Assembly: GCA_029242325.1 (NCBI GenBank)
Contig: JAQWUD010000016.1
Location: 221,766 to 285,765 of the forward strand
DNA: 64,000 nt
From: Luminiphilus sp.
Lineage (GTDB): Bacteria; Pseudomonadota; Gammaproteobacteria; Pseudomonadales; Halieaceae
Direction of reading: 5' to 3'
Made by a program: the position numbers and the translations under genes. Shown here piece by piece: positions 26,830-37,079 of this stretch (position 1 is the stretch's first letter; each line of letters opens with the position of its first letter). The notes beneath the pieces are model-generated. The model was given only the letters and a program-made list of their open reading frames with translations. It did not search any database and was not told the origin of the DNA.

Positions 26830-29448
26830 TCAGAGGCTTCTGGCAATCTCATTGACGTCAAAGACTTCGATGAGATCTCCAACCTTCACGTCGGTATAGT
26901 TCTTCACTCCGATGCCACACTCAGTACCGTTGCGTACCTCGCTCGCATCATCCTTAAAGCGCCTCAGCGACTCCAGTTCTCCCTGATAGATGACCACGTT
27001 GTCGCGCAATACGCGGATGGGCTTAGAGCGATGAACCGTACCCTCCACTACCATGCATCCGGCAATCATACCGAACTTGGGTGACCGGAAGATGTCTCGC
27101 ACTTCTGCAATGCCGACAATTTCCTCGCGCATCTCAGGCGAGAGCATGCCTGAGAGCGCGGCGCGGACATCATCAATCAGATCATAAATGACATTGTAGT
27201 AGCGGATCTCAACGCCCTCATTCTCGGCCAAGGCGCGCGCCTTGGCATCGGCACGAGCGTTAAAGCCGACAATAATCGCTGAGCTGGTCATGGCGAGGCT
27301 GATGTCGGTCTCGGAAATACCGCCCACACCACCGGACACAATATTCACTTTGACCTCATCATTACCTAAGTCACCCAACGCACCCTGCAGTGCCTCAAAC
27401 GACCCTCGCACATCGGCCTTTATCACCAGATTCAAAGTCTCGACAGAGCCCGCTGTCATCGTCTCGAACATGTTATCGAGCTTGGCTGCCTGCTGACGGG
27501 CAAGTTTGGAGGAGCGCATTTTATCCTGACGGAAATCTGCGATTTCCCTCGCTTTCTTCTCACTTTCCACTGCCACAACGGGATCGCCTGCGTCGGGTGT
27601 ACCGTCAAGCCCTAGAATTTCCACGGGGACACTGGGTCCCGCTTCGCTAATGGGCTGACCGTTTTCGTCGAGCATGGCTCTCACGCGACCGGACTGAAGC
27701 CCTGCCAGAACGATGTCGCCCTGACGAAGCGTACCCTGCTGGATCAACAAAGACGCAACGGCACCGCGGCCTTTATCTAGGCGTGACTCAATGACGATTC
27801 CAGAGGCGGGCACATCGGTGGGCGCGGTGAGCTCCTGCAGTTCAGACTGAAGTAAGAGTGCATCCAGCAGTTCATCAACGCCCTGACCGGTGTGTGCTGA
27901 TACAGGGATAAACTGAGTGTCACCACCCCAGTCCTCAGGAATCACCTCTTTTGCAGACAACTCGGTTTTGACGCGTTCAGGATCAGCAGCCTCCTTATCG
28001 ATCTTGTTGACTGCCACGACGATCGGGACACCCGCGGCGCGGGCGTGCTGAACAGCCTCTTCTGTTTGCGGCATTACACCGTCATCGGCTGCGACCACCA
28101 ACACCACGATATCGGTCGATTTGGCGCCTCGGGCGCGCATAGCTGTGAACGCAGCGTGCCCTGGCGTATCGAGGAAGGTGATCATCCCCTTGGCTGTCTG
28201 CACGTGGTACGCACCAATGTGCTGGGTAATTCCACCGGCCTCACCACTGGCCACACGTGACTCGCGAATGTAATCAAGGAGCGATGTTTTACCGTGATCA
28301 ACATGGCCCATTACGGTTACTACGGGCGCTCGGGGCTCCGGCGTCCCCTCTTGACTCGCCAGCGTTTCTTCCAGGCGGTCCTCGAGCTCTTCTGCACTCT
28401 TCAGGACAACCCGATGGCCAAACTCTTCAACCACCAAAATGGCAGTGTCTTGATCGAGCATCTGATTGATCGTGGCCATCACGCCAAGAGTCATCAGCTC
28501 TTTGATCACTGCGCCGGTTTTTACCGCCATCTGTTGCGCAAGGTCTCCGACCGTGATGTTCTCAGGGATATTCACGTCGTAGATGATTTTTTGGGTAGGT
28601 TGCGCGAAGCCGTGCTGGTTAGGTTCGTTATGCAGTTTTTTCTTCCGTCCGCCACGCCTGCGCGCGACACCCGCTTCAGCCGCTTCGAGATCTGTAATGG
28701 AGAGGTTGTGACCTCTCTGCTTACCACGAGCACCCGGGACTCCAGAACGTTCAAGCCGTCCCTTACCTGGCCTTCTTCTCAATTCATCCCGCGAGGGCGC
28801 TGCGGCTTCTTTGGCAGGGACGGCGTGCAGTCGCTTGGGTTTTCTTTCCGCTTCACGCGATGCGGGCTGGCTCGCCGCTTCCTGGGCCTGCCGGGCCGTC
28901 TCTTCAGCACGGGCCTTCGCAGCCGCCTCTAACTCCAGCTTGCGTGCCTGCTCCTCCGACTTGCGACGTGCCGCAGCGCGTTGCCGCAAGACTTCAGGGT
29001 CGCTCTCGTCTATAGCGAGATCAGGTGCCTCTGCCGGAACCACTGCCGCCTCAGGTTGTGTCTCCGGTGTTGCGGGGGCCGCGTCTTGCCCCACCTCCGG
29101 TACTTCCTCAAGCACGTCGGACGCCTCTGCCTCAACTGGCTGGCCCTCTAAATCCTCGCGCTTGACATAGGTTCGCTTTTTACGAACCTCAACGTTGACA
29201 GTTCTTTTGCCTGCACCACCCGCTCGTAATGTACTGACTGATTTTCGCTTGAGCGTGATCTTTTTCGGCTCACCCGCGCGTTCACCGTGACTCTTTTTAA
29301 GATATGCCAGCAGTGTCTGCTTGTCCTCCTCAGACACCGCCTCCTCCGCAGAGGCATGAGGCAATCCTGCTTCCTTCATCTGCGCAAGCAATCGGTCCGC
29401 CGATGTTCCGACCGTCTCCGCCAACTGCGCCACTGTCACTTGTGCCAT
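26830..29448 (-). CDS. infB: Translation initiation factor IF-2
   Basis: IF-2 is the GTPase that places fMet-tRNA on the 30S subunit. The 872-residue protein has the N-terminal IF2-N motif ([20 protein letters not shown]), a long charged Ala/Glu/Arg linker to about residue 250, then a GTPase core with G1 GHVDHGKT, G3 DTPGH and G4 NKIDK, and domains II to IV. The linker has the low complexity usual for this factor. Part of the metY-rimP-nusA-infB operon. Confidence 0.97.
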   Translation of the reverse strand: MAQVTVAQLAETVGTSADRLLAQMKEAGLPHASAEEAVSEEDKQTLLAYLKKSHGERAGEPKKITLKRKSVSTLRAGGAGKRTVNVEVRKKRTYVKREDLEGQPVEAEASDVLEEVPEVGQDAAPATPETQPEAAVVPAEAPDLAIDESDPEVLRQRAAARRKSEEQARKLELEAAAKARAEETARQAQEAASQPASREAERKPKRLHAVPAKEAAAPSRDELRRRPGKGRLERSGVPGARGKQRGHNLSITDLEAAEAGVARRRGGRKKKLHNEPNQHGFAQPTQKIIYDVNIPENITVGDLAQQMAVKTGAVIKELMTLGVMATINQMLDQDTAILVVEEFGHRVVLKSAEELEDRLEETLASQEGTPEPRAPVVTVMGHVDHGKTSLLDYIRESRVASGEAGGITQHIGAYHVQTAKGMITFLDTPGHAAFTAMRARGAKSTDIVVLVVAADDGVMPQTEEAVQHARAAGVPIVVAVNKIDKEAADPERVKTELSAKEVIPEDWGGDTQFIPVSAHTGQGVDELLDALLLQSELQELTAPTDVPASGIVIESRLDKGRGAVASLLIQQGTLRQGDIVLAGLQSGRVRAMLDENGQPISEAGPSVPVEILGLDGTPDAGDPVVAVESEKKAREIADFRQDKMRSSKLARQQAAKLDNMFETMTAGSVETLNLVIKADVRGSFEALQGALGDLGNDEVKVNIVSGGVGGISETDISLAMTSSAIIVGFNARADAKARALAENEGVEIRYYNVIYDLIDDVRAALSGMLSPEMREEIVGIAEVRDIFRSPKFGMIAGCMVVEGTVHRSKPIRVLRDNVVIYQGELESLRRFKDDASEVRNGTECGIGVKNYTDVKVGDLIEVFDVNEIARSL

Positions 29449-29500
29449 TTCTCTCTCCCTATCCGCTCAGTCTCTCGAGTAAACCACCTGCCTGAACACC

Positions 29501-31003
29501 TCAGGCGGTTGCCTCTTCCTCCTCAGCGAACCAAGGGGCACGTGCAGTCATAATCAATTCCGCCGCACGCTCTTCTGTCATATCTTCAATTTCCAACAAA
29601 TCATCTACGCCTTGCTCGGCAAGATCTTCCATGGTCACGATGCCTCGGCTGGCGAGCACAAAGGCAAGATGCCGATCCATGCCCTCCATCGTCAGCAGGT
29701 CCTCGGCCGGCTCGTTGGCGCCAAGCTCTTCTTCTGAGGCAATAGCTAAAGTCAGAAGGGCATCCTTTGCACGCGCTCTGAGCTCCTCAGAAATCTCCTC
29801 ATCGAATCCCTCGATATTGTTCATTTCCTCTAGCGGCACGTACGCGATCTCTTCCAGTGTGGTAAAGCCTTCTTCAACCAGAACCGACGCAATATCCTCG
29901 TCGATATCGAGTGCCGTCATAAACCGCTCAATGATCTCCCCGGCTTCCGCTTCCTGCTTTTCAATCGCGTCATCAACGCTCATCACATTGATCATCCAGC
30001 CCGTAAGGTCCGAAGCCAGCCTGACGTTTTGTCCACCGCGCCCAATAGCTTGAGCAAGGTTGTCCTCCGCTACGGCCACCTCCATGGTCGATTTGTCCTC
30101 GTCGACGACGATCGATTCCACCTCTGCAGGGGACATGGCATTGATAACGAGCTGAGCAGGATTGTCGTCCCATAGAATGATGTCGACACGTTCATTGTCG
30201 AGCTCATTGGAGACCGCTTGCACCCGTGATCCTCTCATGCCAACGCAAGCGCCGACAGGATCAATACGCTGGTCACCCGTTTTCACCGCAATCTTTGCCC
30301 GCGAACCGGGATCCCTAGCCGCAGCTCTGATCTGAATAACGCCCTCGGAAATTTCGGGCACTTCGATTTTGAACAACTCAACGAGCATTTCCTGACACAC
30401 TCGCGACAGAATGAGCTGAGGGCCCCTCGCTTCAGTATTGATTTCGGTCAACACAGCACGCACGCGATCATTGATGCGGAAAGTTTCCCGGCCAACCAAC
30501 TCGCTCCGCGGGAGCAAACCCTCCGCATTGTTGCCCAAATCGACGATGATGTTGTCACGCGTCACCTTCTTGACGGTACCGGCCAACAACTCACCCTCGC
30601 GGTCACGATACTGATCAACAATCTGCGCACGCTCAGCGTCACGCACTCTCTGGACAATAACCTGCTTTGCTGTCTGAGCGGCGATACGGCCGAAATCAAC
30701 GTTCTCTACCACTTCCTCATGGTAGTCGCCCGGCACCAATACTGTATTCACTTCGGCGGCTTCTTCGGTTGTAAACTGAGTGCCGAGCAACGCCAATTCC
30801 GTGTCGGGCATCACAAGCCACCGCCGCTTCGTTACGTAGTCACCAGACTCACGGTCGATGGTGACCTCAATATCGGCCTCCTCGTCGAAGCGCCTTTTAG
30901 TTGCTGTCGCCAACGCCAGCTCAATGGCCTCGAAGATAATGTCCTCAGACACTCCCTTCTCGTTAGATACCGCTTCAGCAACCATCAGAATTTCTTTGCT
31001 CAT
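29501..31003 (-). CDS. nusA: Transcription termination/antitermination factor NusA
   Basis: NusA binds RNA polymerase and modulates pausing, termination and antitermination. The 500-residue protein contains the N-terminal polymerase-binding domain, S1 ([16 protein letters not shown]), two KH domains ([22 protein letters not shown]) and two C-terminal acidic repeats ([44 protein letters not shown]), the gammaproteobacterial form. It follows rimP by 68 bases. Confidence 0.97.
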   Translation of the reverse strand: MSKEILMVAEAVSNEKGVSEDIIFEAIELALATATKRRFDEEADIEVTIDRESGDYVTKRRWLVMPDTELALLGTQFTTEEAAEVNTVLVPGDYHEEVVENVDFGRIAAQTAKQVIVQRVRDAERAQIVDQYRDREGELLAGTVKKVTRDNIIVDLGNNAEGLLPRSELVGRETFRINDRVRAVLTEINTEARGPQLILSRVCQEMLVELFKIEVPEISEGVIQIRAAARDPGSRAKIAVKTGDQRIDPVGACVGMRGSRVQAVSNELDNERVDIILWDDNPAQLVINAMSPAEVESIVVDEDKSTMEVAVAEDNLAQAIGRGGQNVRLASDLTGWMINVMSVDDAIEKQEAEAGEIIERFMTALDIDEDIASVLVEEGFTTLEEIAYVPLEEMNNIEGFDEEISEELRARAKDALLTLAIASEEELGANEPAEDLLTMEGMDRHLAFVLASRGIVTMEDLAEQGVDDLLEIEDMTEERAAELIMTARAPWFAEEEEATA

Positions 31004-31071
31004 CTCTTCACTCTCTGATTTTTACAGAGGCTGGCTCACGCCAACCTCTTAACAATGTTCTCGCTGCCACC

Positions 31072-31548
31072 TTATTTTTCGCCTCGACCAACGTCCAAAC
31101 GGGGCAGAGCTCGCGCACGATCAACTGATCGCATGGGCAAGCTGAATGCCTCCTCGTCTATCGACACAACGAGTAACTCGCCATCTGTGCCGATCAAAGT
31201 ACCCCTGAAGCGGCGGCGCCCCTCGACAGGCAGCCGCAATCGGATGTCCACCATCTCACCCACATACGGTTCATATTGCGCGGGCTCAAACAACAATCTG
31301 TCGACACCAGGCGACGACACCTCCAGCGTGTATTCACCCTTGATCGGATCCTCCACATCGAGGACTCCGCTCACTTGATGGCTGACTTGGGCACAGTCGT
31401 CCACACTGATACCCGCATCCGCGTCGATATAGACCCGCACGGTTGGCCTCCGCCCGGGAGAAATCAACTCAATCCCCCACAATACGTAGCCCATATCCTC
31501 TACCGTCGGCCTCAAAAGCTGCGTGAGCAGCGATTCTTTACCCGACAT
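31072..31548 (-). CDS. rimP: Ribosome maturation factor RimP
   Basis: RimP is needed for 30S subunit maturation. From ATG 31548 the product is 158 residues, typical of the family, with GYVLWGIELI, VRVYIDADAGISVDDCAQVS and DPIKGEYTLEVSSPGVDRLL motifs. A reading to 31602 exists but would run into the tRNA terminator; GGGAG lies seven bases upstream of the chosen ATG. It is the first protein gene after the initiator tRNA. Confidence 0.95.
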   Translation of the reverse strand: MSGKESLLTQLLRPTVEDMGYVLWGIELISPGRRPTVRVYIDADAGISVDDCAQVSHQVSGVLDVEDPIKGEYTLEVSSPGVDRLLFEPAQYEPYVGEMVDIRLRLPVEGRRRFRGTLIGTDGELLVVSIDEEAFSLPMRSVDRARALPRLDVGRGEK

Positions 31549-31586
31549 TGCATTCTCCCTTCGGCCGCCACCGCATTTATTACGAC

Positions 31587-31615
31587 CACAAAAAAGCCCC
31601 AAAAGGGGCTTCCGA
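31587..31615 (-). terminator. Rho-independent terminator/attenuator between tRNA-fMet and rimP
   Basis: On the minus strand GAAGCCCC pairs with GGGGCTT across a TTTT loop, followed by TTTT. It lies between the tRNA and rimP, so it probably lets only part of the transcripts read into the rimP-nusA-infB operon, as in other metY operons. Confidence 0.85.
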
Positions 31616-31650
31616 GGCGATGACCAGCGAGCAACGGGCTGACATCGAAT

Positions 31651-31727
<77 letters not shown>

Positions 31728-31827
31728 TCAATACTCTCAGTGACTACCCCCTTTCAGCGACTGCCCATTTATTGACCGGGACCCGCAGGTGTCACGGTGG
31801 TGCGCGCACCACATACAGAGGCGGCGG

Positions 31828-31856
31828 AGTATAGGAACCGAGACAAGAGCCGTCAA
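31828..31856 (-). promoter_or_regulatory. Sigma-70 promoter of the tRNA-fMet-rimP-nusA-infB operon
   Basis: On the minus strand TTGACG (31856-31851) and TATACT (31833-31828) are separated by exactly 17 bases. A GC-rich stretch follows the -10, the discriminator pattern of stringently controlled stable-RNA promoters. Transcription would start near 31821, giving a leader of about 93 nt before the tRNA. Confidence 0.8.
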
Positions 31857-31966
31857 CCCGTTAAATTAGCCGCTAGCGCGTTGAGGCCTTCGTGGTTGCG
31901 GTGGGCTGGCCAGTTTTCGTTGGTATCTGCTGCGGAAAATACTGGGTGCGATCAACCCAATCGCTG

Positions 31967-32344
31967 TTAGACAATTGCAAAAATCTTAACCTCATTTTCA
32001 ACACGATTCATAAAGTAAATTGCTCTCCCGTCATGGACAACCGTATCGCTCGCGTCATAGAGCACATAACTCGTGTCCAGCATATACGTGTTTGGTCTAA
32101 GATAACTGGCGTCCATGCTACGAATCTCAGTGCGCTCAGATTTCGGCGTAGCGGCAATCAGTAAGTCAAACGCCGCCGCCAATGACGTCTTGTCAGTCGC
32201 CACCACCACACTTTCAAGAAACCCTTTAAAAGACGCAGGAAACGCAAAATTCGCCGCCAGCGCGTCCATGTCTCGGTCGCTCAGCGCCTGATAGTATCGC
32301 TCGTGAGTTTCTCTGATTCTGACTTCATCTTCAGCGGGTATCAT
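31967..32344 (-). CDS. SnoaL/NTF2-like protein, function unknown
   Basis: The 125-residue product resembles NTF2-fold (SnoaL or DUF4440) proteins: an N-terminal helix with IRETHERYYQALSDRDMDALAANFAFPASF, the usual start of these domains, and a beta-rich second half (YMLDTSYVLYDASDTVVHDGRAIYFM). No catalytic residues can be assigned. No signal peptide. It is isolated between tRNA-fMet and the metalloprotease gene, in the accessory segment. Family resemblance is by pattern only. Confidence 0.6.
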   Translation of the reverse strand: MIPAEDEVRIRETHERYYQALSDRDMDALAANFAFPASFKGFLESVVVATDKTSLAAAFDLLIAATPKSERTEIRSMDASYLRPNTYMLDTSYVLYDASDTVVHDGRAIYFMNRVENEVKIFAIV

Positions 32345-32579
32345 CTTCCTTTGCTCTTATCATCATAGCTACCCCTTCCCGGGTAACCACTATCTTTCGC
32401 GGTAGACTTACAAAAAATAATGCAAACTCACACGGCCGTTGTGATTGTGATGGTTATTGGCTGGATGCATTAGGGGGTGGAATAGGAACCCTATCTCTCC
32501 GCGAGATTCACTTCAGACAAAGTATTGATGAATTTCTGCATATTGTCTCTCACCGCCTTTGCGTTCGGTATTGGGCACG

Positions 32580-34559
32580 TCACGAACAGCTAAATTCAAG
32601 GGCTAGCGGCATTTCAGTCATGACGACCAGATCAGAATCATTTAGCGTGTAGCCAAAGTAGATTTTTAGGTTCGCAGTTTCGAAAATTCCCCGTTTAGTG
32701 TTCAACTCATCAAGGGCTTGCGGCATTTCTACCATCCTTAGCTTCTTCATACGCCCCTGAGCTGCTTGTATGAAAAGTGCTTTTAAATTTTCTGGACTAA
32801 CGGTTTCGTCGCTAATTTTTTCTAAATCCATGAGCGAATTAACGGCGTACGCGCCCAACGGCCCTGCATCTATAAGGGCATGAGCGGAGCCCATGGCACC
32901 GACATGTTCTGTGGCGAGGCGAATTATTGATGTGGCTGTTACGTCATCTTCGCAGTTAAAACTCTCATAAAAACCAACTTCACCACTCTTATTAGCACCC
33001 GCCATTATCGTAGCGCCCCGTAATATGGAGTCGCTGAAGGTCACATTAAAGCGCGGTCTGCTAGGTGCAAAGGCCTCGACTTGATATCGGGTCATCTGCA
33101 AGGCAGATACTGCATCAGCGCCATTTTCCTGATCTTCCTTATCCACGCCGCAAGCTAAACCTGCGCAGGCCATACTATCTGGGTCTGAAAATCGCTTGGT
33201 GGCTTCCGTGTAAGGCGCCACATTATAGAGGCCCGAATAGGCCATAATCGTGGTAAATTCGTTATCAACCCCATACCCCCTTGCCCAAGCAAAAATACCG
33301 TCTCCTGCTTGCCTCTTACCGTGTGCAAGACCAAATACGTGACCTAGTTCATGTGCCAGAGTAGATTCTTCCTCATTAAAATTGGTGGTGTGTATCAGGG
33401 CTGTCCTTCGCTTGTTATTTGCGAAGTATCCTCTCGAACCAAAGGTCCCTGAGGCGAATCCAGATGACTCGTCTTCACCCGGTTGACCGTCAAGAATGAC
33501 CACCAAGTCGGCACCTGACATCGCGCGAATTTTTTCGCTCACTAACCACTGGCCCTCATTAGGTGTTCCATATTGCGCCATGAGCTGGGTTAGGCTGTTC
33601 CAGCTTTGCGTGGGATCGGGATTTTTATAATCGAGCTGCTGATAGTGGACTGCTCTAAACTGAATTCCCGTATCACTGGTACTGCCATAGATTGTATTTA
33701 CCCCCGCGGTCAAATCATCAATATAGGGCTGTGGTCGATTGATCTGTGATATGTCAGCAATGAACGCCGCTGTATAGAGGAAAGCAACATCAATGACTGA
33801 CTCTCGGATGGAGGTGGAGCTGGCGTCATAGGGGTTTGTGCCGACGAGCTCTTCATTAAAGTCAGACAACCCATCGCCGTCTGAGTCGGCTAAGACATCT
33901 TCAATGGGGTTGTGAGAATTGAAGCTGTTCTCAAGCACTAAGTAGTCCCCGTCTACAGGCGTAAAGATTTCAAACCAGGGATTTGGGATGCCAGCTGAGG
34001 GAATGTCAGTGAGTGCGCCCGGTAGCATTTTAGTAACAAAAATGAGTGATTTGCTGGTTTTGGCGGGTACACCACCAACTTCACACACCAACCCGTTAGC
34101 GTAAGGGTAACTATTGCTTTCGGTTACTATGTTGCAAATTGAGGGTATCTCTAACCATTGTGAGTACTTACTGAAACGATCAAAAGAAGGGTCGTTTCCC
34201 GACTCTTGCAGGATAAACGAGGGAGCATCTGAGGAGGAGGTGTTGACGACCTTGAGTGTCCACGTGATGGCATCGCCAATGTAAAAGACTTTATCTTGGA
34301 GATTGCTCGAAAAACTCAGAGACAAATCTGAGTCAGTGAAGGCCACCTCATTGTCGGTAGATCCGGATCCATCGCTGTCCGTATCAGCGTTCTCGCTCGC
34401 TTTAATAGAGGTTGTCCCTCGACCACGAAAAGCTGCTAAAACCTCAAGTAACTCTCTAGCCCTCAATTCCGCGTCACTCTTAGCGGGTGGCACGGCGCTA
34501 ACAAGCCCCATTAACACCAGTATTAACAGACCGTTGACGGAATTTTTTCTTAACTTCAC
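32580..34559 (-). CDS. Secreted reprolysin-like zinc metalloprotease
   Basis: The 659-residue protein has an N-terminal signal peptide (MKLRKNSVNGLLILVLMGLVSAVPPAKS), a beta-sandwich region near residues 85-190 (FYIGDAITWTLKVVNTSSSDAP, DUF11-like), a thrombospondin type 3-like calcium motif DSDGDGLSDFNEELVGTNP near 225-245, and a metzincin domain whose zinc site HELGHVFGLAH is at 403-413. The Met-turn is probably TIMAYSG soon after. The last ~150 residues are unassigned. It is probably exported to degrade external protein. Flanked by non-coding DNA on both sides and in an accessory segment. Confidence 0.85.
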   Translation of the reverse strand: MKLRKNSVNGLLILVLMGLVSAVPPAKSDAELRARELLEVLAAFRGRGTTSIKASENADTDSDGSGSTDNEVAFTDSDLSLSFSSNLQDKVFYIGDAITWTLKVVNTSSSDAPSFILQESGNDPSFDRFSKYSQWLEIPSICNIVTESNSYPYANGLVCEVGGVPAKTSKSLIFVTKMLPGALTDIPSAGIPNPWFEIFTPVDGDYLVLENSFNSHNPIEDVLADSDGDGLSDFNEELVGTNPYDASSTSIRESVIDVAFLYTAAFIADISQINRPQPYIDDLTAGVNTIYGSTSDTGIQFRAVHYQQLDYKNPDPTQSWNSLTQLMAQYGTPNEGQWLVSEKIRAMSGADLVVILDGQPGEDESSGFASGTFGSRGYFANNKRRTALIHTTNFNEEESTLAHELGHVFGLAHGKRQAGDGIFAWARGYGVDNEFTTIMAYSGLYNVAPYTEATKRFSDPDSMACAGLACGVDKEDQENGADAVSALQMTRYQVEAFAPSRPRFNVTFSDSILRGATIMAGANKSGEVGFYESFNCEDDVTATSIIRLATEHVGAMGSAHALIDAGPLGAYAVNSLMDLEKISDETVSPENLKALFIQAAQGRMKKLRMVEMPQALDELNTKRGIFETANLKIYFGYTLNDSDLVVMTEMPLALEFSCS

Positions 34560-34934
34560 TGACTTTCATTCCCCCACAAGTAGATCTATCCCCGTCAAGT
34601 ACGGCATGTCGCGGTGTAGCTAAATCAATACTAATTACAATCGGGATTGTATGGATCTCTGAGACCCGATAACACACTTATGTGGGTATTCATTGGTCCG
34701 CTGAATAAAACAGATCGCCCATCGACCACGCTATTTAGTACATTTCGCCCTCGCATGGTTCAACGAGCATATTAAATCACCGTGTCGCAACAGCCACTTA
34801 TCTTGTTGTTGCGGATCCAGTTGCCTTTTCAGAGAAGCTGCTTCCAACATGCGGCTACTGCATAAACATTTTGGACGTTTAGCGGGATTACATTGACCTG
34901 TGGAGGGAGCTATACGGGTCTGGTTTGTTAGCGC
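34560..34934. other. 375 bp without a recognisable gene
   Basis: This stretch between the metalloprotease start and the recombinase remnant is AT-richer than the core genome. It must carry the metalloprotease promoter, but no clear -35/-10 pair, hairpin terminator or repeat stands out. No open frame of note. Confidence 0.6.
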
Positions 34935-35573
34935 CTACTTACGCTTCAGCGATACCACGTTGTCAGCAGCAGTATTGGCTGTGATAAAGCGTGAAAATAT
35001 TGCCTGTTGATCCTCGTATAGCTGCACCAACAACTCTGGGTCATCTGTGAAACCGTGCGGGTCATATACACGCTCCATCAAGGCGTTGTTGGTTTCGCCT
35101 TTTTCCCACCCTGCGATAGCGTGTTTATTGTCTTCTGAGATTCTGGCTCGCCTCGCCAAGCGGAGCCACGTTTGTCTCAACATGTGTGACTTCACTGTGG
35201 CCTCTTCCCCAAGCATCGCCCTCAAGCGCTTATTCAGCGTTACCGAAGGCGAGTTATCGTCCACGGAGTTCATCCATTTTATTGTCTCTGGCACCCACTG
35301 CTTGACGACTTCAAGGCCCACGACAATTGGAACAACTCGCGGCCTAGCTTCTGCTTTTGCTTTTCCCTCGTCTCCACCCTGAAGATAATATGCGGATACT
35401 TGGCCTCTAAATATAGATCCTATTCTGGACAGAAACGTCGGATCTCTCGCATACCCAGACCCGCGTGTACCGTCACCAGCAGACAAATCCATTTCTTGTC
35501 GGCTTTGGATAGACACCCACTGAAAAACTTATGAAGCTCTTCGACAGTTAGCACCCTGCCCTGCCCTGCCCTG
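34935..35573 (-). pseudogene. Tyrosine recombinase (integrase) catalytic-domain remnant, stop codon and frameshift
   Basis: Two minus-strand frames together spell a tyrosine recombinase core. The upstream part (about 35573-35430) reads VLTVEELHKFF, then WICLLVTVHAGLGMREIRRF with the box I Arg, and meets a TAG; past it the frame continues with YPHIIFRVE. The downstream part, in another frame to 34935, has a basic RPRVVPI segment, the HxxR box SHMLRQTWLRLARRA, AGWEKG and a candidate nucleophile Tyr in MERVYDPHGF. The N-terminal arm-binding and core-binding domains are missing. The intact frame 34935-35516 (193 codons) is only the tail and is unlikely to be functional. It marks old integration or excision activity in this segment. 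Confidence 0.75.
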
Positions 35574-36296
35574 ACTTTTGTGCATCAGGCAGAGGGCTTC
35601 GCAATCAGCCAGCGTATCTGCGGAGTCGGTTTTATAATAGTCGGCTTTATAAAGCGTGAACGGTATCCCTTGCTTCTCTTTTCTCCCAATGTTTACGCAG
35701 TCCAGCACGTTCTTTCCGGGCGGTATCGTTACTCTGTAAAAATCAAACAGAAAATCCGAATCAGAGGACAGCCTAATTCCCTCAAACTGGTATGACCGTG
35801 ATTTGCTCCCGAACGCAGTGATATCTGGCTCACCTTCTAAATCTTTCAGTTTGAGTGAAAAATGGTACTCCTCTGGGTGTCCCACTCTCGTGTCGTAATA
35901 GAAGTTGTACGATTCAACCCTTTTTTCCCAGCGATACGCATTCATGTCATCGTCAATGGCGGCCCTGTGATTAGGATGGATGCGAAGAACCTTTTGTATT
36001 CCGGGAAATTCATTCAGGTAAAGGCGATAGGTCCCAATAACAGGATCAGGCTTCGGCGGCTCCACAGGCTCTGGCGGGATGCACTCCTCAGGCTGGTGCG
36101 GCTCAAGTATCAGATCGTCATCGCATTCATAGGAATCCTCTGGCGTTGCGGTTACGACCTTTCCAGATCCAGAACTAGAGCCACCGGTGGTAGTGGGCTT
36201 GGTTGGACTCTCAGCACAACCTGCCAGTACCAGCAGCCCTCCATTCCACCGCTGTTCAACTAGTCTGCCAAGTTCGGTACTGATCTTGAACATCAT
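35529..36296 (-). CDS. Putative lipoprotein, unknown function
   Basis: The 255-residue product has a lipobox-like LAGC near residues 24-27 preceded by a short hydrophobic stretch (GGLLVLAGC), then a low-complexity Thr/Ser/Gly linker and a Pro/Glu-rich section (PPEPVEPPKPDP). The remaining ~170 residues look globular, with CDDD and three further Cys near the C-terminus. The residues before the lipobox (MMFKISTELGRLVEQRW) make a poor signal n-region, so the true start may differ. Its last ~15 codons lie over a CCCTG repeat and the recombinase remnant, so the natural C-terminus may have been replaced. No family recognised. Confidence 0.5.
   Translation of the reverse strand: MMFKISTELGRLVEQRWNGGLLVLAGCAESPTKPTTTGGSSSGSGKVVTATPEDSYECDDDLILEPHQPEECIPPEPVEPPKPDPVIGTYRLYLNEFPGIQKVLRIHPNHRAAIDDDMNAYRWEKRVESYNFYYDTRVGHPEEYHFSLKLKDLEGEPDITAFGSKSRSYQFEGIRLSSDSDFLFDFYRVTIPPGKNVLDCVNIGRKEKQGIPFTLYKADYYKTDSADTLADCEALCLMHKSQGRAGQGANCRRAS
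35554..35573. repeat. (CCCTG)4 pentanucleotide microsatellite
   Basis: Four exact CCCTG units lie at the junction of the putative lipoprotein 3' end and the recombinase remnant. A pentamer unit changes reading frame with each gain or loss. Confidence 0.9.
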
Positions 36297-36627
36297 AGGT
36301 GGTCAGTTGAGGTCTTTGGTGGGCGATTGAAAAAGCAGGGGCGCGAGGAGAGAGCCCTTTACTGGAAACGGGCCCAGCGATTAGAAGAAGCAAAGTGAAA
36401 CTCGAGTGCCAAGTGGGAACGCTCTCGCTCTAGCTCCCGCCCTCCCCCGCCATCAGCATCGCCATCGCCGTCCACACCCCATTGATATTGCTCACACTTG
36501 CCGCACCCTTTATTTGGTCAGATACTGATCTGACGGCTTTTAAGCATGGCGAATCACTCGGTGTATAAGACTGAACTGAGTTTTTGCCGCACAGCGACAG
36601 AAAAAATCTTATTGGAGATTCATAAAG
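36297..36627. other. 331 bp intergenic region with a 7-bp inverted repeat
   Basis: Between the lipoprotein start and the small secreted protein on the opposite strand. A perfect inverted repeat GTCAGAT-ACTG-ATCTGAC lies at 36517-36534 and could be an operator or weak hairpin. Divergent promoters are expected; none is clear. A minus-strand open frame at 36430-36753 overlaps the secreted gene and looks non-coding. Confidence 0.55.
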
Positions 36628-37023
36628 GTGCGACATATCCGATACACCATTAACGTGCTGGTCACTGCAATTGCGATGGCCTCTACTCCTATTGCCCTTG
36701 CCACTCAGGCACTGACCCAAGAGGTGACGATTGGCGCCACGCTGCAAGAGCATAACAATTACGGCGGCTGTATGGTGCGCATTAATCCAGCACCCAGTGA
36801 TGCCATGCTCGATGGCAGTTTTTTAAATTGCCCCACTGGCGACAGTTTTGTGTCTTTTGACTGCCTCAATAAGAGTGGCCAAGTGAGTAAGAATACCGCT
36901 GTTCAAATGTTTCAAACAGCACAACTGGCACTCGTTACGGGGAAGAAGGTGCAGTTCGTTCTGGACGATGAAGTGAAGCTTGATGGGTGGTGTTTGGCGC
37001 GACGGGTGGACCTGATGCGCTAA
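36628..37023 (+). CDS. Small secreted protein, unknown function
   Basis: The 131-residue product starts with a clear Sec signal peptide (VLVTAIAMASTPIALA, cleavage likely after ALA near residue 25). The mature ~105 residues contain four Cys (YGGCMVRI, LNCPTGD, SFDCLNK, DGWCLARR), compatible with two disulfides in the periplasm or outside. GGAG lies 11 bases before the GTG start at 36628. No family recognised. It lies just upstream of the M43 metalloprotease gene in the same direction, possibly cotranscribed; an inhibitor or chaperone role would be speculation. Confidence 0.65.
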   Translation: MRHIRYTINVLVTAIAMASTPIALATQALTQEVTIGATLQEHNNYGGCMVRINPAPSDAMLDGSFLNCPTGDSFVSFDCLNKSGQVSKNTAVQMFQTAQLALVTGKKVQFVLDDEVKLDGWCLARRVDLMR

Positions 37024-37079
37024 TCCAAGCGCAGAGAGCAACCAATGGACCCGATCATCCAAACACAATCGAGGAACCG

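Noticed and set aside
36987..37079. Earlier start of the M43 metalloprotease ORF
   Set aside because: It overlaps the upstream secreted-protein gene and adds residues with no signal; GTG 37080 has a ribosome site.
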